This document shows positions 1-7,323 of a stretch of 24,984 nucleotides of DNA, piece after piece. The position numbers and the translations under genes were made by a program. Source of the DNA: JAUZQZ01 sp964492105 (GTDB lineage: Bacteria > Pseudomonadota > Zetaproteobacteria > Mariprofundales > Mariprofundaceae); NCBI GenBank assembly GCA_964492105.1, contig CAZBJB010000019.1, positions 1-24,984 of the forward strand, read 5' to 3'. Numbering within the stretch: the stretch's first letter is position 1; each line of letters begins with the position of its first letter. The notes beneath the pieces are model-generated. The model was not told where the DNA came from and ran no database searches. It was given only the letters and a program-made list of their open reading frames with translations.

Positions 1-154
1 CAAAACTCTGGGTGGATGAGCGGCCATCCCACTTTGAGACCATTTTCGGGATTGAGTGAGCTACATGGTGGTTCCATAGAGCGAAATTCAAGCTCGAAAA
101 TGGGCCGAAGTGGGGAAGCCGACCGCCGCTCATGAGTGTTGCAAGAGGCTCCCT
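1..154. mobile_element. Truncated MITE-like inverted-repeat element
   Basis: This is non-coding DNA built as one large imperfect inverted repeat: the block around 14-47 (ATGAGCGGCC, CCCACTT, CCATTTTCG) recurs inverted around 92-134 (CGAAAATGGGCC, AAGTGGGG, GCCGCTCAT). The right end, CTCATGAGTGTTGCAAGAGGCTCCCT (129-154 by position), is matched inverted at 19128-19152. The window opens with CAAAACTC, the inner part of the same end, so the left terminus (GGGAGCCTCTTG) is probably just outside the window. There is no transposase ORF, so this would be a non-autonomous element mobilised in trans. The IS family was not identified. Confidence 0.6.
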
Positions 155-322
155 AGACTATTCATAAGTCGCCGCGATGATCGCGCCTGCCTGTGCGTGC
201 CGCACGCAGACAGGCCTGGCCTTTGTTCGCAACGGATTCCCTGCGAAGAAGACCGTAGCGGTGCTTACGGACGCCTGAGCAGGGATTCGTTGTGGACAAA
301 GGAACAAGCGAGGGCGCGGGGC
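155..322 (+). repeat. Structured intergenic repeat, copy A
   Basis: The copy starts with GACTATTCATAAGTCGCC, then carries hairpin 1 (CCTGCCTGTGCGTGC against GCACGCAGACAGG, about 187-214) and hairpin 2 (arms 220-244 and 279-302, CCTTTGTTCGCAACGG... against ...CGTTGTGGACAAAGG). The interior of hairpin 2 contains a smaller CCGTA/TACGG stem. The same modules recur at 14360-14605, inverted at 17128-17302, and in shortened form at 19081-19131. The copy runs up to about two bases from the gshA stop codon, so its hairpins may also end gshA transcription. It is noncoding; a short ORF across it is not convincing. Confidence 0.75.
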
Positions 323-323
323 A

Positions 324-1688
324 TCAGGAAAGGGTGGCTTCGTTGAATATCATCTCAACATGTCCGTTCCAGTCACGGGCATAAGCATTCAGCCACTGTT
401 CGGCTTGCGTTCGTCCATGGGTAACAGCATCCATCAAGGGCGCAAGATGGATGGCCTCATTTTCTCCTTCCGGACTCAGGCAGTTAAGCCGTTCCAGGCC
501 TGATTGGGCGATATCCAGCACGGTTTCGGCCAGATGCAGAAACGTAGTACTCCGAAACGATGTTCTTAACGCGCTGATCGGGGCCCTGTTACGCATGGAC
601 ACCACCTCTTCGTATGTCCAGTCCGCCACCAGATCCCACGTCCGCCGGATGGAAATCTCATCGTATAACAACCCCTTCCATAAAGCAGGCAGGGCACAAA
701 TCCACAGTTTTCCACCGGCGTCCGCTCCGCGCATTTCCAGAAACCCTTTCAGCCTGACTTCCGGATAGACGGTGGTTGCGTGCAGTTCCCAGTCGTCCAT
801 GGTTGGCAACTGGCCGGGAAGAATGGAAAGTTTACCTTGCAGAAAATCGCGAAAACTCTGACCCGCGCAATCCACATAGCGACCCTCGCGTATAACAAAA
901 TACATCGGCGCATCCAGCAACCACTCCATATAACGGGAGAAGTTGAAATGATCATTAAAAATCATGGCGGGGACGCCTGTGCGGGTCGGATCGGTATCCA
1001 GCCAACAGCGTGCGCGATATGACAGGTAGCCGGACGGTTTACCCTCTACGAAGGGGCTGGCGGCGAACAGGGCGGTGACGATGGGTTGCAGGCAATAGCC
1101 GATGCGCATCTTGCGTGCCATATCGGCCTCGGATTCAAAATCCAGATTCACCTGAACTGTCGTGGTTCTGAGCATCATATCCAGGCCATGCGCGCCGACG
1201 CGTGGCATGTACCGCCGCATCACGTCATAGCGGCCCTTGGGCATCCACGGAATATCCTCGCGTTTCCACAGAGGTTGAAAGCCCATGCCAAGGAAGCCGA
1301 TGCGTAATTCATCACGCACCCGATCCAGCAAGTGGAAATGATCGCGCATCTCGGCACACGTCTCATGCACATTGGCCAGCGGCGCACCGGAAAGCTCCAG
1401 TTGCCCGCCCGGTTCCAGCGTAATACTGGCCATATTTCGCTTGAGGGCAACGGGATTGCCCGCTTCATACTCAAGCTTCCAGCCTTCAGCCGCGAGCAGT
1501 TCCAGTACGCGACGAACACCCCGGTTACCCGCATAGGGGACAGGCTTCAATGTATTCATGCGAAACCCGATTTTTTCGTGTTCCGTCCCCAGGCGCCAAT
1601 CTTCCCGTGGCTTGCAACCGGAGGAAAATGCCTCAAGGAGATGGTCTTTGGACGTTAGTACATGCGAAGACTCGGATACTTTCATCAT
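324..1688 (-). CDS. gshA: Glutamate--cysteine ligase, plant/alphaproteobacterial type
   Basis: Catalyses the ATP-dependent joining of glutamate and cysteine, the first and limiting step of glutathione synthesis in the cytoplasm (EC 6.3.2.2). The 454-residue protein matches the GCS2 (plant-type) family in length and motifs: GTEHEK at residues 34-39, LEPGGQLELSG at 91-101, the GxDMMLRTTTVQVNLDF region in the middle and MRGADAG near residue 318. It is not the longer E. coli-type GshA. The start is one of two adjacent ATG codons at 1688/1685; no strong ribosome binding site is visible. The gene stands alone, and no gshB lies in the window. Its stop codon abuts an intergenic repeat, but the protein is full length. 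Confidence 0.93.
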   Translation of the reverse strand: MMKVSESSHVLTSKDHLLEAFSSGCKPREDWRLGTEHEKIGFRMNTLKPVPYAGNRGVRRVLELLAAEGWKLEYEAGNPVALKRNMASITLEPGGQLELSGAPLANVHETCAEMRDHFHLLDRVRDELRIGFLGMGFQPLWKREDIPWMPKGRYDVMRRYMPRVGAHGLDMMLRTTTVQVNLDFESEADMARKMRIGYCLQPIVTALFAASPFVEGKPSGYLSYRARCWLDTDPTRTGVPAMIFNDHFNFSRYMEWLLDAPMYFVIREGRYVDCAGQSFRDFLQGKLSILPGQLPTMDDWELHATTVYPEVRLKGFLEMRGADAGGKLWICALPALWKGLLYDEISIRRTWDLVADWTYEEVVSMRNRAPISALRTSFRSTTFLHLAETVLDIAQSGLERLNCLSPEGENEAIHLAPLMDAVTHGRTQAEQWLNAYARDWNGHVEMIFNEATLS

Positions 1689-1726
1689 TTGCCAATGCTA
1701 GGGGCCTGCCGGACTGAGGGGAAGTG

Positions 1727-1757
1727 CCTGCCTGTGCCGCCACGTCAGCCAGGCAGG
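1727..1757. repeat. Possible relic of repeat hairpin 1
   Basis: CCTGCCTGTGCCGCC followed by an inverted CCAGGCAGG resembles hairpin 1 of the structured repeat family but is short and diverged. The rest of 1689-1947 shows no convincing gene; it should contain the gshA promoter (minus strand) and the adenylate cyclase promoter (plus strand). Confidence 0.3.
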
Positions 1758-1883
1758 GATCGGGAGAAAGCGACGCTGTCCCGACATGCAGCATGTCATG
1801 TACAACATCAGAATGCCGGATGAATCAAAGGGTTGTATCCCGTGCCGCATGTCCATGTCGAATCATGAGGCCAATGCAGCCGC

Positions 1884-1918
1884 TTGCAATCACGGATGAA
1901 TTTACCCTATCGTTAGGG
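1884..1918 (+). promoter_or_regulatory. Candidate promoter of the adenylate cyclase gene
   Basis: TTGCAA at 1884-1889 and TATCGT at 1908-1913 are separated by 18 bases, a weak sigma-70-like pair. The -10 lies inside a small perfect inverted repeat, CCCTATCGTTAGGG (1905-1918). A good purine-rich ribosome binding site (GAGGGGGG, about 1931-1937) precedes the ATG at 1948. This is a by-eye call only. Confidence 0.3.
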
Positions 1919-1947
1919 AAGATTACAGCGAGGGGGGCAATCTATAT

Positions 1948-3024
1948 ATGAGCAGCAGCCAGGGTAACCATAGTCCGGCATCCCGATGGGTGATATTCGC
2001 CCTGATGACTTCCATGCCATGGATCATGGGGGCTTATCTGCTGTTGCAAGCAGATGTAAATAGCGTATTCATCCTCGCTGTGCTTTCCGTCTTTACATTA
2101 TTTATCGCTTTCCCCGGGTGTTATCTTATCGGACGATTTAGTCGTCAGTTGCAGGCACTGATTGATGCCACGGGCACGCCGGGTGAGGGGAAAACCGGTA
2201 GACCATTGGTGTTGGAGAAATTCGTATCGAAAGAATTACATGATTTGGCCAATAATTTCAACAGGATGCAACGGGAGATGGCACGTCAGAAAAGAAATTT
2301 CAGGGAAGTCGGCGACCGCATGCTGGGATATATGCAAGAACTTGATGCCCACAAACAGAAGCTTAAGGAGGAATCCGTCCTGAGAGGCTATATTGCGCGA
2401 TATGTGGGAAAGGACGTGGTGGATCAGATGATTCTTTCCCATGAAGGGGATCCCCTGGCTAATGAGCGCTGTGAAGCAACGCTGTTGTTCGCCGACATCC
2501 GTTCATTTACCAGTATTTCCGAACACATGAGTCCGGAAGAAATTATTTCCATGCTCAACGAGTACTTCAATGCGATGGTGGAGATTATATTCGAACACGG
2601 AGGTATTCTGGACAAGTTTGTCGGTGACGAACTGATGGCTGTTTTCCGTCAAAAACCGGATAAATCGCAGGGGCCACTGGATGCGGTATCCACGGCCGTG
2701 GATATGCGAAAGAGAATCAGGGACTTGATGCAGGAAAGGAATACCAGAGGTGATCCTGTTTTTGAGGTCGGCATCGGAATCAATACGGGCCAGGTTGTCA
2801 CGGGTAATGTCGGAGCAAAGAATCGTATGGATTACACCGTGATCGGTGATACAGTCAATGTGGCTGCCCGGTTGGAACAGATGGCTGAAGGCCAGGAAAT
2901 TATTGTGGGAGAGGAAACCTATCAGTATTGTAAAGACCACATCAAGATGATGGAAAAAGGGGAAATTACGGTCAGGAACCGGGCTCTGCCGGTCAAATGT
3001 TATGAAGTGATGATCAAGTGGTAA
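1948..3024 (+). CDS. Membrane-bound class III adenylate cyclase with HAMP-like linker
   Basis: Predicted to make cyclic AMP from ATP on the cytoplasmic face of the inner membrane. Two hydrophobic segments (about 13-33 and 38-61) with only a short loop between them are followed by a HAMP-like helical linker (62-115), a coiled region (115-145) and a class III cyclase domain (about 172-358). Metal aspartates are D183 (LLFADIRSFT) and D227 (DKFVGDELMAVF). Lys223 in the purine-selectivity position and the DYT at 295-297 favour ATP over GTP. N304 and R308 (TVNVAARLE) are the transition-state residues. All catalytic residues are present, so it should be active, as a homodimer by family precedent. 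The start is supported by a strong ribosome binding site. No cAMP-binding regulator lies nearby, so its targets are unknown. Confidence 0.9.
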   Translation: MSSSQGNHSPASRWVIFALMTSMPWIMGAYLLLQADVNSVFILAVLSVFTLFIAFPGCYLIGRFSRQLQALIDATGTPGEGKTGRPLVLEKFVSKELHDLANNFNRMQREMARQKRNFREVGDRMLGYMQELDAHKQKLKEESVLRGYIARYVGKDVVDQMILSHEGDPLANERCEATLLFADIRSFTSISEHMSPEEIISMLNEYFNAMVEIIFEHGGILDKFVGDELMAVFRQKPDKSQGPLDAVSTAVDMRKRIRDLMQERNTRGDPVFEVGIGINTGQVVTGNVGAKNRMDYTVIGDTVNVAARLEQMAEGQEIIVGEETYQYCKDHIKMMEKGEITVRNRALPVKCYEVMIKW

Positions 3025-3027
3025 AAA

Positions 3028-3041
3028 GCCCATCCATGGGC
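3028..3041 (+). terminator. Weak hairpin after the cyclase gene
   Basis: GCCCAT-CC-ATGGGC directly follows the cyclase stop codon, preceded by five A and followed by GCTTT. The loop is tiny and there is no clear U tract, so termination is doubtful. The remainder of 3042-3261 shows no supportable gene. Confidence 0.3.
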
Positions 3042-3261
3042 GCTTTGGTGACTTCCTGTGAAGTCATCAATCACCATGATCCCAGGATTCGGCTGTGACA
3101 TACGGCGCATGCCGCAACCCTTTAACCCGTCTGGTATTCCGGGAAATTCTTCATCCATGAGAGGATCACATGATTTCTCGAAACGCCATACGAACCCAAT
3201 GCTCACACCCTGCATCCACATTCACTGGCGGGTCCTGGATCCCAAACAGCCTGTGGTATTT

Positions 3262-3295
3262 GTGAATAGTCCGGGTTAAAGTCCCGGGTTCATGT
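3262..3295. repeat. Solo copy of the AATAGTCCGGG repeat-end motif
   Basis: GTGAATAGTCCGGGTT followed by a second GTCCCGGGTTCATG. The inverted form, AACCCGGACTATTCA, is the end motif of the structured repeat family (compare 14360-14373 and 14594-14605). The ATG start of the following transglycosylase gene (3292) lies inside the second half of this motif, and no Shine-Dalgarno sequence is visible there. Confidence 0.5.
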
Positions 3296-4563
3296 TAAAT
3301 GTAAAACATCCTTGGCTCTCCTCCCTGGCATTCGCCACGTATTTTATTCTCATGCATGCGTGTATTGCGGAGGCGGTGGCGGATGGTTATCGCAATACAC
3401 CAACGAACATGGCTCAAAATTTTAAACCATATTTTTCCTCCAGGGGAACAGTCGACCCGTTACTGAAAGGGCTCTCCGCACGCGACCTGGCCCACATCCA
3501 GGCGGAAGCCAAACGTATTTACGCCAAGCTGTGGCCTGTATTCGCTGAACGTTCCCGCTATGTCCGTGGCCGCATACTGCCCGTATTTGAACAATTGCAT
3601 GCGCCGCGATCGCTGGACGTTGTTCCCGTCGTCGAATCCGGTTACAATCCATACGCCCTTTCATCCGCGGGAGCGACGGGTTTGTGGCAACTCATGCCTG
3701 GGACGGCCCGCGTACTGGGCATGCACGCGCCGCGCGGTATTAACGCCCGTCGCGATGTGGCGCGCGGAACAGAAGGCGCCGTTCGGTATTTGATGGCCAT
3801 GAAGGCTCGTTTTGGCAACTGGCCACTGGCATTTGCAGCCTATCATCGCGGGCCGGGCAACATTGCGCGCGCCATTCGCCGTCACCCATGGCAGCCTTCG
3901 GACGGGCTGGATCATTTACCCGTGCCACTGATTACCCGCACCTATGTTTGCAGTATTCTGGGTCTTTCGGCACTCATCCAGCGCGGCGTATGGCATTTTC
4001 CGGCGCCATGGCCCGTACGCGCCCTGACGTTGCGGGCTCCGGTGGACATCAATTTGCTTATCCGCGCCGCGGGCATCAGCCGCGATGCTATGTTCCGATT
4101 CAATCCGGGGCTGGATCACAGCCAATATCTTGATGCACCCGTTACCTTATACGCTCCGGAATCCATGCATAACCGCATTCTGGCATTTGCCCTCCAGGCA
4201 ATTCCAACGCATATATATATCCGTATTCGCCCTGGCGATAATATGTGGACACTGGCCAGAAGATATCACACCACATTGCGCCACTTGAAGCATATCAATC
4301 CTGGTACAGGCCATCTGTTACGACCGGGACGTTCCTTACAGGTTCCCGCCAGACGCTTTAATGCTGCCTACCCTTTGCCCAATCCTCTGCTGGCGCGGGG
4401 AAGGCGCATTCATTACCGCGTGCGTGGCGGTGATAATCTGTGGAATATCGCCAAGCGCTTTGGCACCACACCCAGGGCAATCGCTCGCGCGAACAGCCTG
4501 CGTCAGACCATGCTGCACCCGGGAGACCTGTTGTGGATTCTGGCCCGTATTCGACCTTCCTAG
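3292..4563 (+). CDS. Secreted LysM lytic transglycosylase (MltD-like)
   Basis: Predicted to cleave the MurNAc-GlcNAc bonds of peptidoglycan in the periplasm. A hydrophobic export signal (about 7-29) is followed by an SLT/GH23 domain with the family signature VVESGYNPYALSSAGATG (113-130), putting the catalytic glutamate at E115, then WQLMPGTA (132-139). Two LysM modules (about 308-352 and 373-418, each with GDNxWxxAxR) should bind glycan. The usual AYNAGxGxV motif reads AYHRGPGNI (183-191), with His185 replacing the Asn and Arg186 the small residue. The length of 423 is typical of MltD. Cys24 is preceded by MHA, a poor lipobox, so it may be soluble rather than lipid-anchored. The start codon lies inside a repeat-end motif and lacks a clear ribosome binding site, so the N-terminus is the least certain part. 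Confidence 0.87.
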   Translation: MLNVKHPWLSSLAFATYFILMHACIAEAVADGYRNTPTNMAQNFKPYFSSRGTVDPLLKGLSARDLAHIQAEAKRIYAKLWPVFAERSRYVRGRILPVFEQLHAPRSLDVVPVVESGYNPYALSSAGATGLWQLMPGTARVLGMHAPRGINARRDVARGTEGAVRYLMAMKARFGNWPLAFAAYHRGPGNIARAIRRHPWQPSDGLDHLPVPLITRTYVCSILGLSALIQRGVWHFPAPWPVRALTLRAPVDINLLIRAAGISRDAMFRFNPGLDHSQYLDAPVTLYAPESMHNRILAFALQAIPTHIYIRIRPGDNMWTLARRYHTTLRHLKHINPGTGHLLRPGRSLQVPARRFNAAYPLPNPLLARGRRIHYRVRGGDNLWNIAKRFGTTPRAIARANSLRQTMLHPGDLLWILARIRPS

Positions 4564-4623
4564 CCCATCTTATTCACAGATACTACCGCACGCTTACTTC
4601 TAGCCCGAGCTATTCATAGAATA
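4562..4623. repeat. Imperfect direct repeat TAGCCC..TATTCA.AGA
   Basis: TAGCCCATCTTATTCACAGA at 4562-4581 recurs as TAGCCCGAGCTATTCATAGA at 4602-4621. The second unit contains CTATTCATA, the end motif of the structured repeat family, and lies directly in front of the next gene's ATG at 4624. Confidence 0.4.
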
Positions 4624-6336
4624 ATGCAGACGAGGAACCGGGATTGCATGTGGATGCAGGCTCATTCCAACCCGTGGCGTATTTTGGGTATTGTATTGTT
4701 GACAGGGTGTTTATCCGCCTGTTCCGGCTCTGGTGTTCCCAACCGGAAGCAAGCCGTTGAATCACCCGCGAAACATCACGCTCCAGCATCTGTTCCCGCC
4801 AGGGGAGACAGACTGGTGTCCGCCAGCATCGGTGATGCCAGCAACCTGATTCCCATGATTGCCGGCGATGCTGCCAGCCAGGCCATTGCCGGACAAATGT
4901 ATCTCGCATTGCTGAAATATGACAAGGATCTGAACCTGGCCGGACAACTGGCAAAGTCATGGCATGTATCGAAGGACAACCTCACCATCACCTTTCACCT
5001 CCGCCCTGGCCTCCACTGGACGGATGGCACGCCGTTCACGTCCGCTGATTGCGCTTTCACCCTGCATCTGATTCAGGACAAGCATACGCAGAGCGCCTAC
5101 AAATCCGATTACGCCAACGTGATATCCGTTGAGACCCCTGATGCAACAACATTCATTGTCCATTATGCGGAACCCTTCTCTCCGGCCATGTCTTCGTGGG
5201 CTTCGCTGGATATCCTGCCCAAACACGTCTTTGAACATGAAGACATCATGCATACGAAGCTGGCACGGCATCCGAAGGCGACCATTGGGCCTTATCAATT
5301 GGCGGACTGGCAATCGCAACAATCCATCCTGATGCGCGCCAACCCCGATTATTTTGACGGCCCGGTATGGATTACCGAGCGGCTAACCCGAATCATCCCC
5401 GATCCGGCAACACAATTCCTGGAACTCTCCGCGGGAAATCTGGATTCAATGGATCTGTCGCCCATCCAGTACACCCGCCTGTTCAACACCAAACCGCGGT
5501 TGAAAGCGAATTACAATCGCTATCAATATCTGGGCTTTGTCTATACCTATCTCGGATTCAATCTAAGACGACCGCTATTCGCCGATCGCCATGTCCGCGA
5601 AGCCATCGCCTATGCCATCAACAGGCAGGAAATCGTGGATGGCGTATTGCTGGGTCTGGGGAAGGTCATTGCCAGCCCGTACAAGCCGGGAACCAAATGG
5701 GTCGATAAGCGATTGCATCCCCGCCCCTATGACCCCGGCAAGGCAAGAGAGATTCTCCAGTCCGATGGCTGGAGCGATCATGATGGCGATGGTGTCCTGG
5801 AGAAACATGGCAAACGCCTTTCCTTTATCATCCTCACCAACAATGGCAATACACAACGCGCCAATGCCGCTACCATCATCCAGCAGCGCCTGAAAGATGT
5901 TGGTATTGAGGTGAAAATCCGCTTGGTGGAATGGTCGGCTTTTATCGGAAATTTCATTAACAAACGAAATTTCGATGCGGTCATTCTGGGCTGGTCGTTA
6001 TCGCCGGAACCGGATCAGTACAGCATCTGGGATTCCTCGCAGACAGGCAAACGCCAATTCAATTTTCTGTCTTACAAGAACGCCAAGGTGGATCATGCAT
6101 TGGTCGCGGCGCGCAGAACCTTCGATGAAGCCAAACGCAAAAAACTGTATGACGTGATGCAGGAAGAAATCTATAAGGACGTACCCATGGTGTTTCTTTA
6201 CGCTCCATATTCGCTACCCGTTTATCAAAAACGCATTCACGGCATCAAACCCGCACCAGCGGGCATCGGCTATAACAGCGAACACTGGTTTGTGCCAAAA
6301 TCAGAGCAAAAATATCAGGTATCCATTCAACCGTAG
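4624..6336 (+). CDS. Orphan peptide/nickel-type ABC substrate-binding lipoprotein (family 5, DppA/OppA-like)
   Basis: A 570-residue periplasmic solute-binding protein of the SBP_bac_5 family. The export signal ends in overlapping lipobox-like sequences LTGC (Cys28) and LSAC (Cys33), so it is probably a lipoprotein. Family features include LAKSWHVSKDNLTITFHLR, GLHWTDGTPFTSADCAFTL, the YLGFNLRRPLFADRHVREAI segment and the late PMVFLYAPY. Residues 385-393 read DHDGDGVLE, an EF-hand-like acidic loop seen in part of this family. Starts at 4624, 4648 or 4654 would all keep the signal. No permease or ATPase genes adjoin it (the next gene is convergent), so it either serves a transporter encoded elsewhere or has another role. 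The ligand cannot be read from the sequence. Confidence 0.88.
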   Translation: MQTRNRDCMWMQAHSNPWRILGIVLLTGCLSACSGSGVPNRKQAVESPAKHHAPASVPARGDRLVSASIGDASNLIPMIAGDAASQAIAGQMYLALLKYDKDLNLAGQLAKSWHVSKDNLTITFHLRPGLHWTDGTPFTSADCAFTLHLIQDKHTQSAYKSDYANVISVETPDATTFIVHYAEPFSPAMSSWASLDILPKHVFEHEDIMHTKLARHPKATIGPYQLADWQSQQSILMRANPDYFDGPVWITERLTRIIPDPATQFLELSAGNLDSMDLSPIQYTRLFNTKPRLKANYNRYQYLGFVYTYLGFNLRRPLFADRHVREAIAYAINRQEIVDGVLLGLGKVIASPYKPGTKWVDKRLHPRPYDPGKAREILQSDGWSDHDGDGVLEKHGKRLSFIILTNNGNTQRANAATIIQQRLKDVGIEVKIRLVEWSAFIGNFINKRNFDAVILGWSLSPEPDQYSIWDSSQTGKRQFNFLSYKNAKVDHALVAARRTFDEAKRKKLYDVMQEEIYKDVPMVFLYAPYSLPVYQKRIHGIKPAPAGIGYNSEHWFVPKSEQKYQVSIQP

Positions 6337-6373
6337 CCCAGATTTCGCATGGGATTAGACACGATCCCGAACG

Positions 6374-6403
6374 GGCCTGAACGATTTATGAATCGTTCAG
6401 GCC
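6374..6403. terminator. Bidirectional hairpin between convergent genes
   Basis: A perfect 13-base-pair stem, GGCCTGAACGATT / AATCGTTCAGGCC, with a four-base loop TATG. It lies between the substrate-binding protein stop (6336) and the end of the convergent cation exporter gene (6407). There is no strong U tract on either side, so it may act as an mRNA 3'-end stabiliser or a Rho-assisted terminator. Confidence 0.6.
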
Positions 6404-6406
6404 AGG

Positions 6407-7270
6407 TTAATCACCATCTGGGCAGGCAACGCCACCATGCTCCGGTTGCAGCGTCGCATGGGCAATGCCCTCGCGGTGCAAGTCTGAAAGCAATACGGGC
6501 AAAATCCTCGGCCATTCCGCCATATGCCGGATACACACATGCGCGGATAGCGCCATGCGTTCGTCCGGCAATACCCACGCATGCGCATGGTGTATGCTTT
6601 TTACGCCGTCAATAGCGGTCATGCGTATCCTGAGCGCATCCATATCCATTGAGGCGGGCGCAGCCTCCATAATCTGCAACGTCGTATCGCGCACCAGCCG
6701 CCAACCGCCCCATGCCAGAATCAGCAGCACCACGAGGGACAGAATCGGATCAATGGGCATCCATCCGGTCCACACAATGACAATCCCGGCCACAATAGCC
6801 GCCACTGATCCCAGCACGTCTCCAAGGACATGCCAGTAAACGGCACGTGTATTCAAATCGTGGCTGCCATGAAACCATCTGAGAATAACGACATTGACCA
6901 CCAGCCCGATCGTGGCAACGATCAACATGAGCGTCCCCCGCACATGTGACGGTGAATGAATACGTCCCACAGCCTCCCATGCAATCCATCCGGCAACAAA
7001 CCAGAGACCAAAACCGTTCATTTGCGCCGCCAGCACGCGCGCCCGCCCATAGCCATAACTCATACCCGCATGTGCGGGACGAGCGGCAATCCCTTGCGCC
7101 AGTGCCGCCAACCCAAGTGCAGCCACATCGGATACCATGTGGACAGCATCAGCCAGCAAAGCCAGCGAACCGGAAATCCATCCCCCCGCCAGTTCCACCG
7201 AGGCGAACACCGCGGTTAGAAACAATGCGGCAATCATTTTGCGTTGTGAATGTTCGTGGTGTTCATGCAT
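6407..7270 (-). CDS. Cation diffusion facilitator, ZitB/CzcD-like metal exporter
   Basis: Predicted inner-membrane divalent-metal/proton antiporter of 287 residues. Six hydrophobic segments lie between about 10 and 200, followed by a cytoplasmic ferredoxin-like domain (about 205-287). The transport-site pairs are H44/D48 (DAVHMVSD, helix 2) and H147/D151 (WHVLGD, helix 5). The His-Asp arrangement is that of zinc/cobalt/cadmium exporters rather than the all-Asp helix-2 site of YiiP/FieF. The N-terminus is histidine-rich (MHEHHEH), but there is no His-rich loop between helices 4 and 5. It follows pabB by 53 bases on the same strand and may be the last gene of that transcript. Zinc is the likeliest substrate, by family only. 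Confidence 0.9.
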   Translation of the reverse strand: MHEHHEHSQRKMIAALFLTAVFASVELAGGWISGSLALLADAVHMVSDVAALGLAALAQGIAARPAHAGMSYGYGRARVLAAQMNGFGLWFVAGWIAWEAVGRIHSPSHVRGTLMLIVATIGLVVNVVILRWFHGSHDLNTRAVYWHVLGDVLGSVAAIVAGIVIVWTGWMPIDPILSLVVLLILAWGGWRLVRDTTLQIMEAAPASMDMDALRIRMTAIDGVKSIHHAHAWVLPDERMALSAHVCIRHMAEWPRILPVLLSDLHREGIAHATLQPEHGGVACPDGD

Positions 7271-7323
7271 AACTGCGGCAAGTATGGGTTATGTGTGTCC
7301 GAACCTCCATACGAAAGATCGGC

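Noticed and set aside
220..302. Hairpin 2 of the repeats as an integron attC site
   Set aside because: The arms lack the GTTRRRY/RYYYAAC core sites, and there is no integrase or cassette array.
1724..1951. Small ORF before the adenylate cyclase
   Set aside because: Cys/Met-rich random-looking translation, and it overlaps the cyclase ribosome site and start.
3058..3279. Small ORF between the cyclase and the transglycosylase
   Set aside because: No ribosome site; the translation has no hydrophobic core or motif; its end lies in a repeat-end motif.
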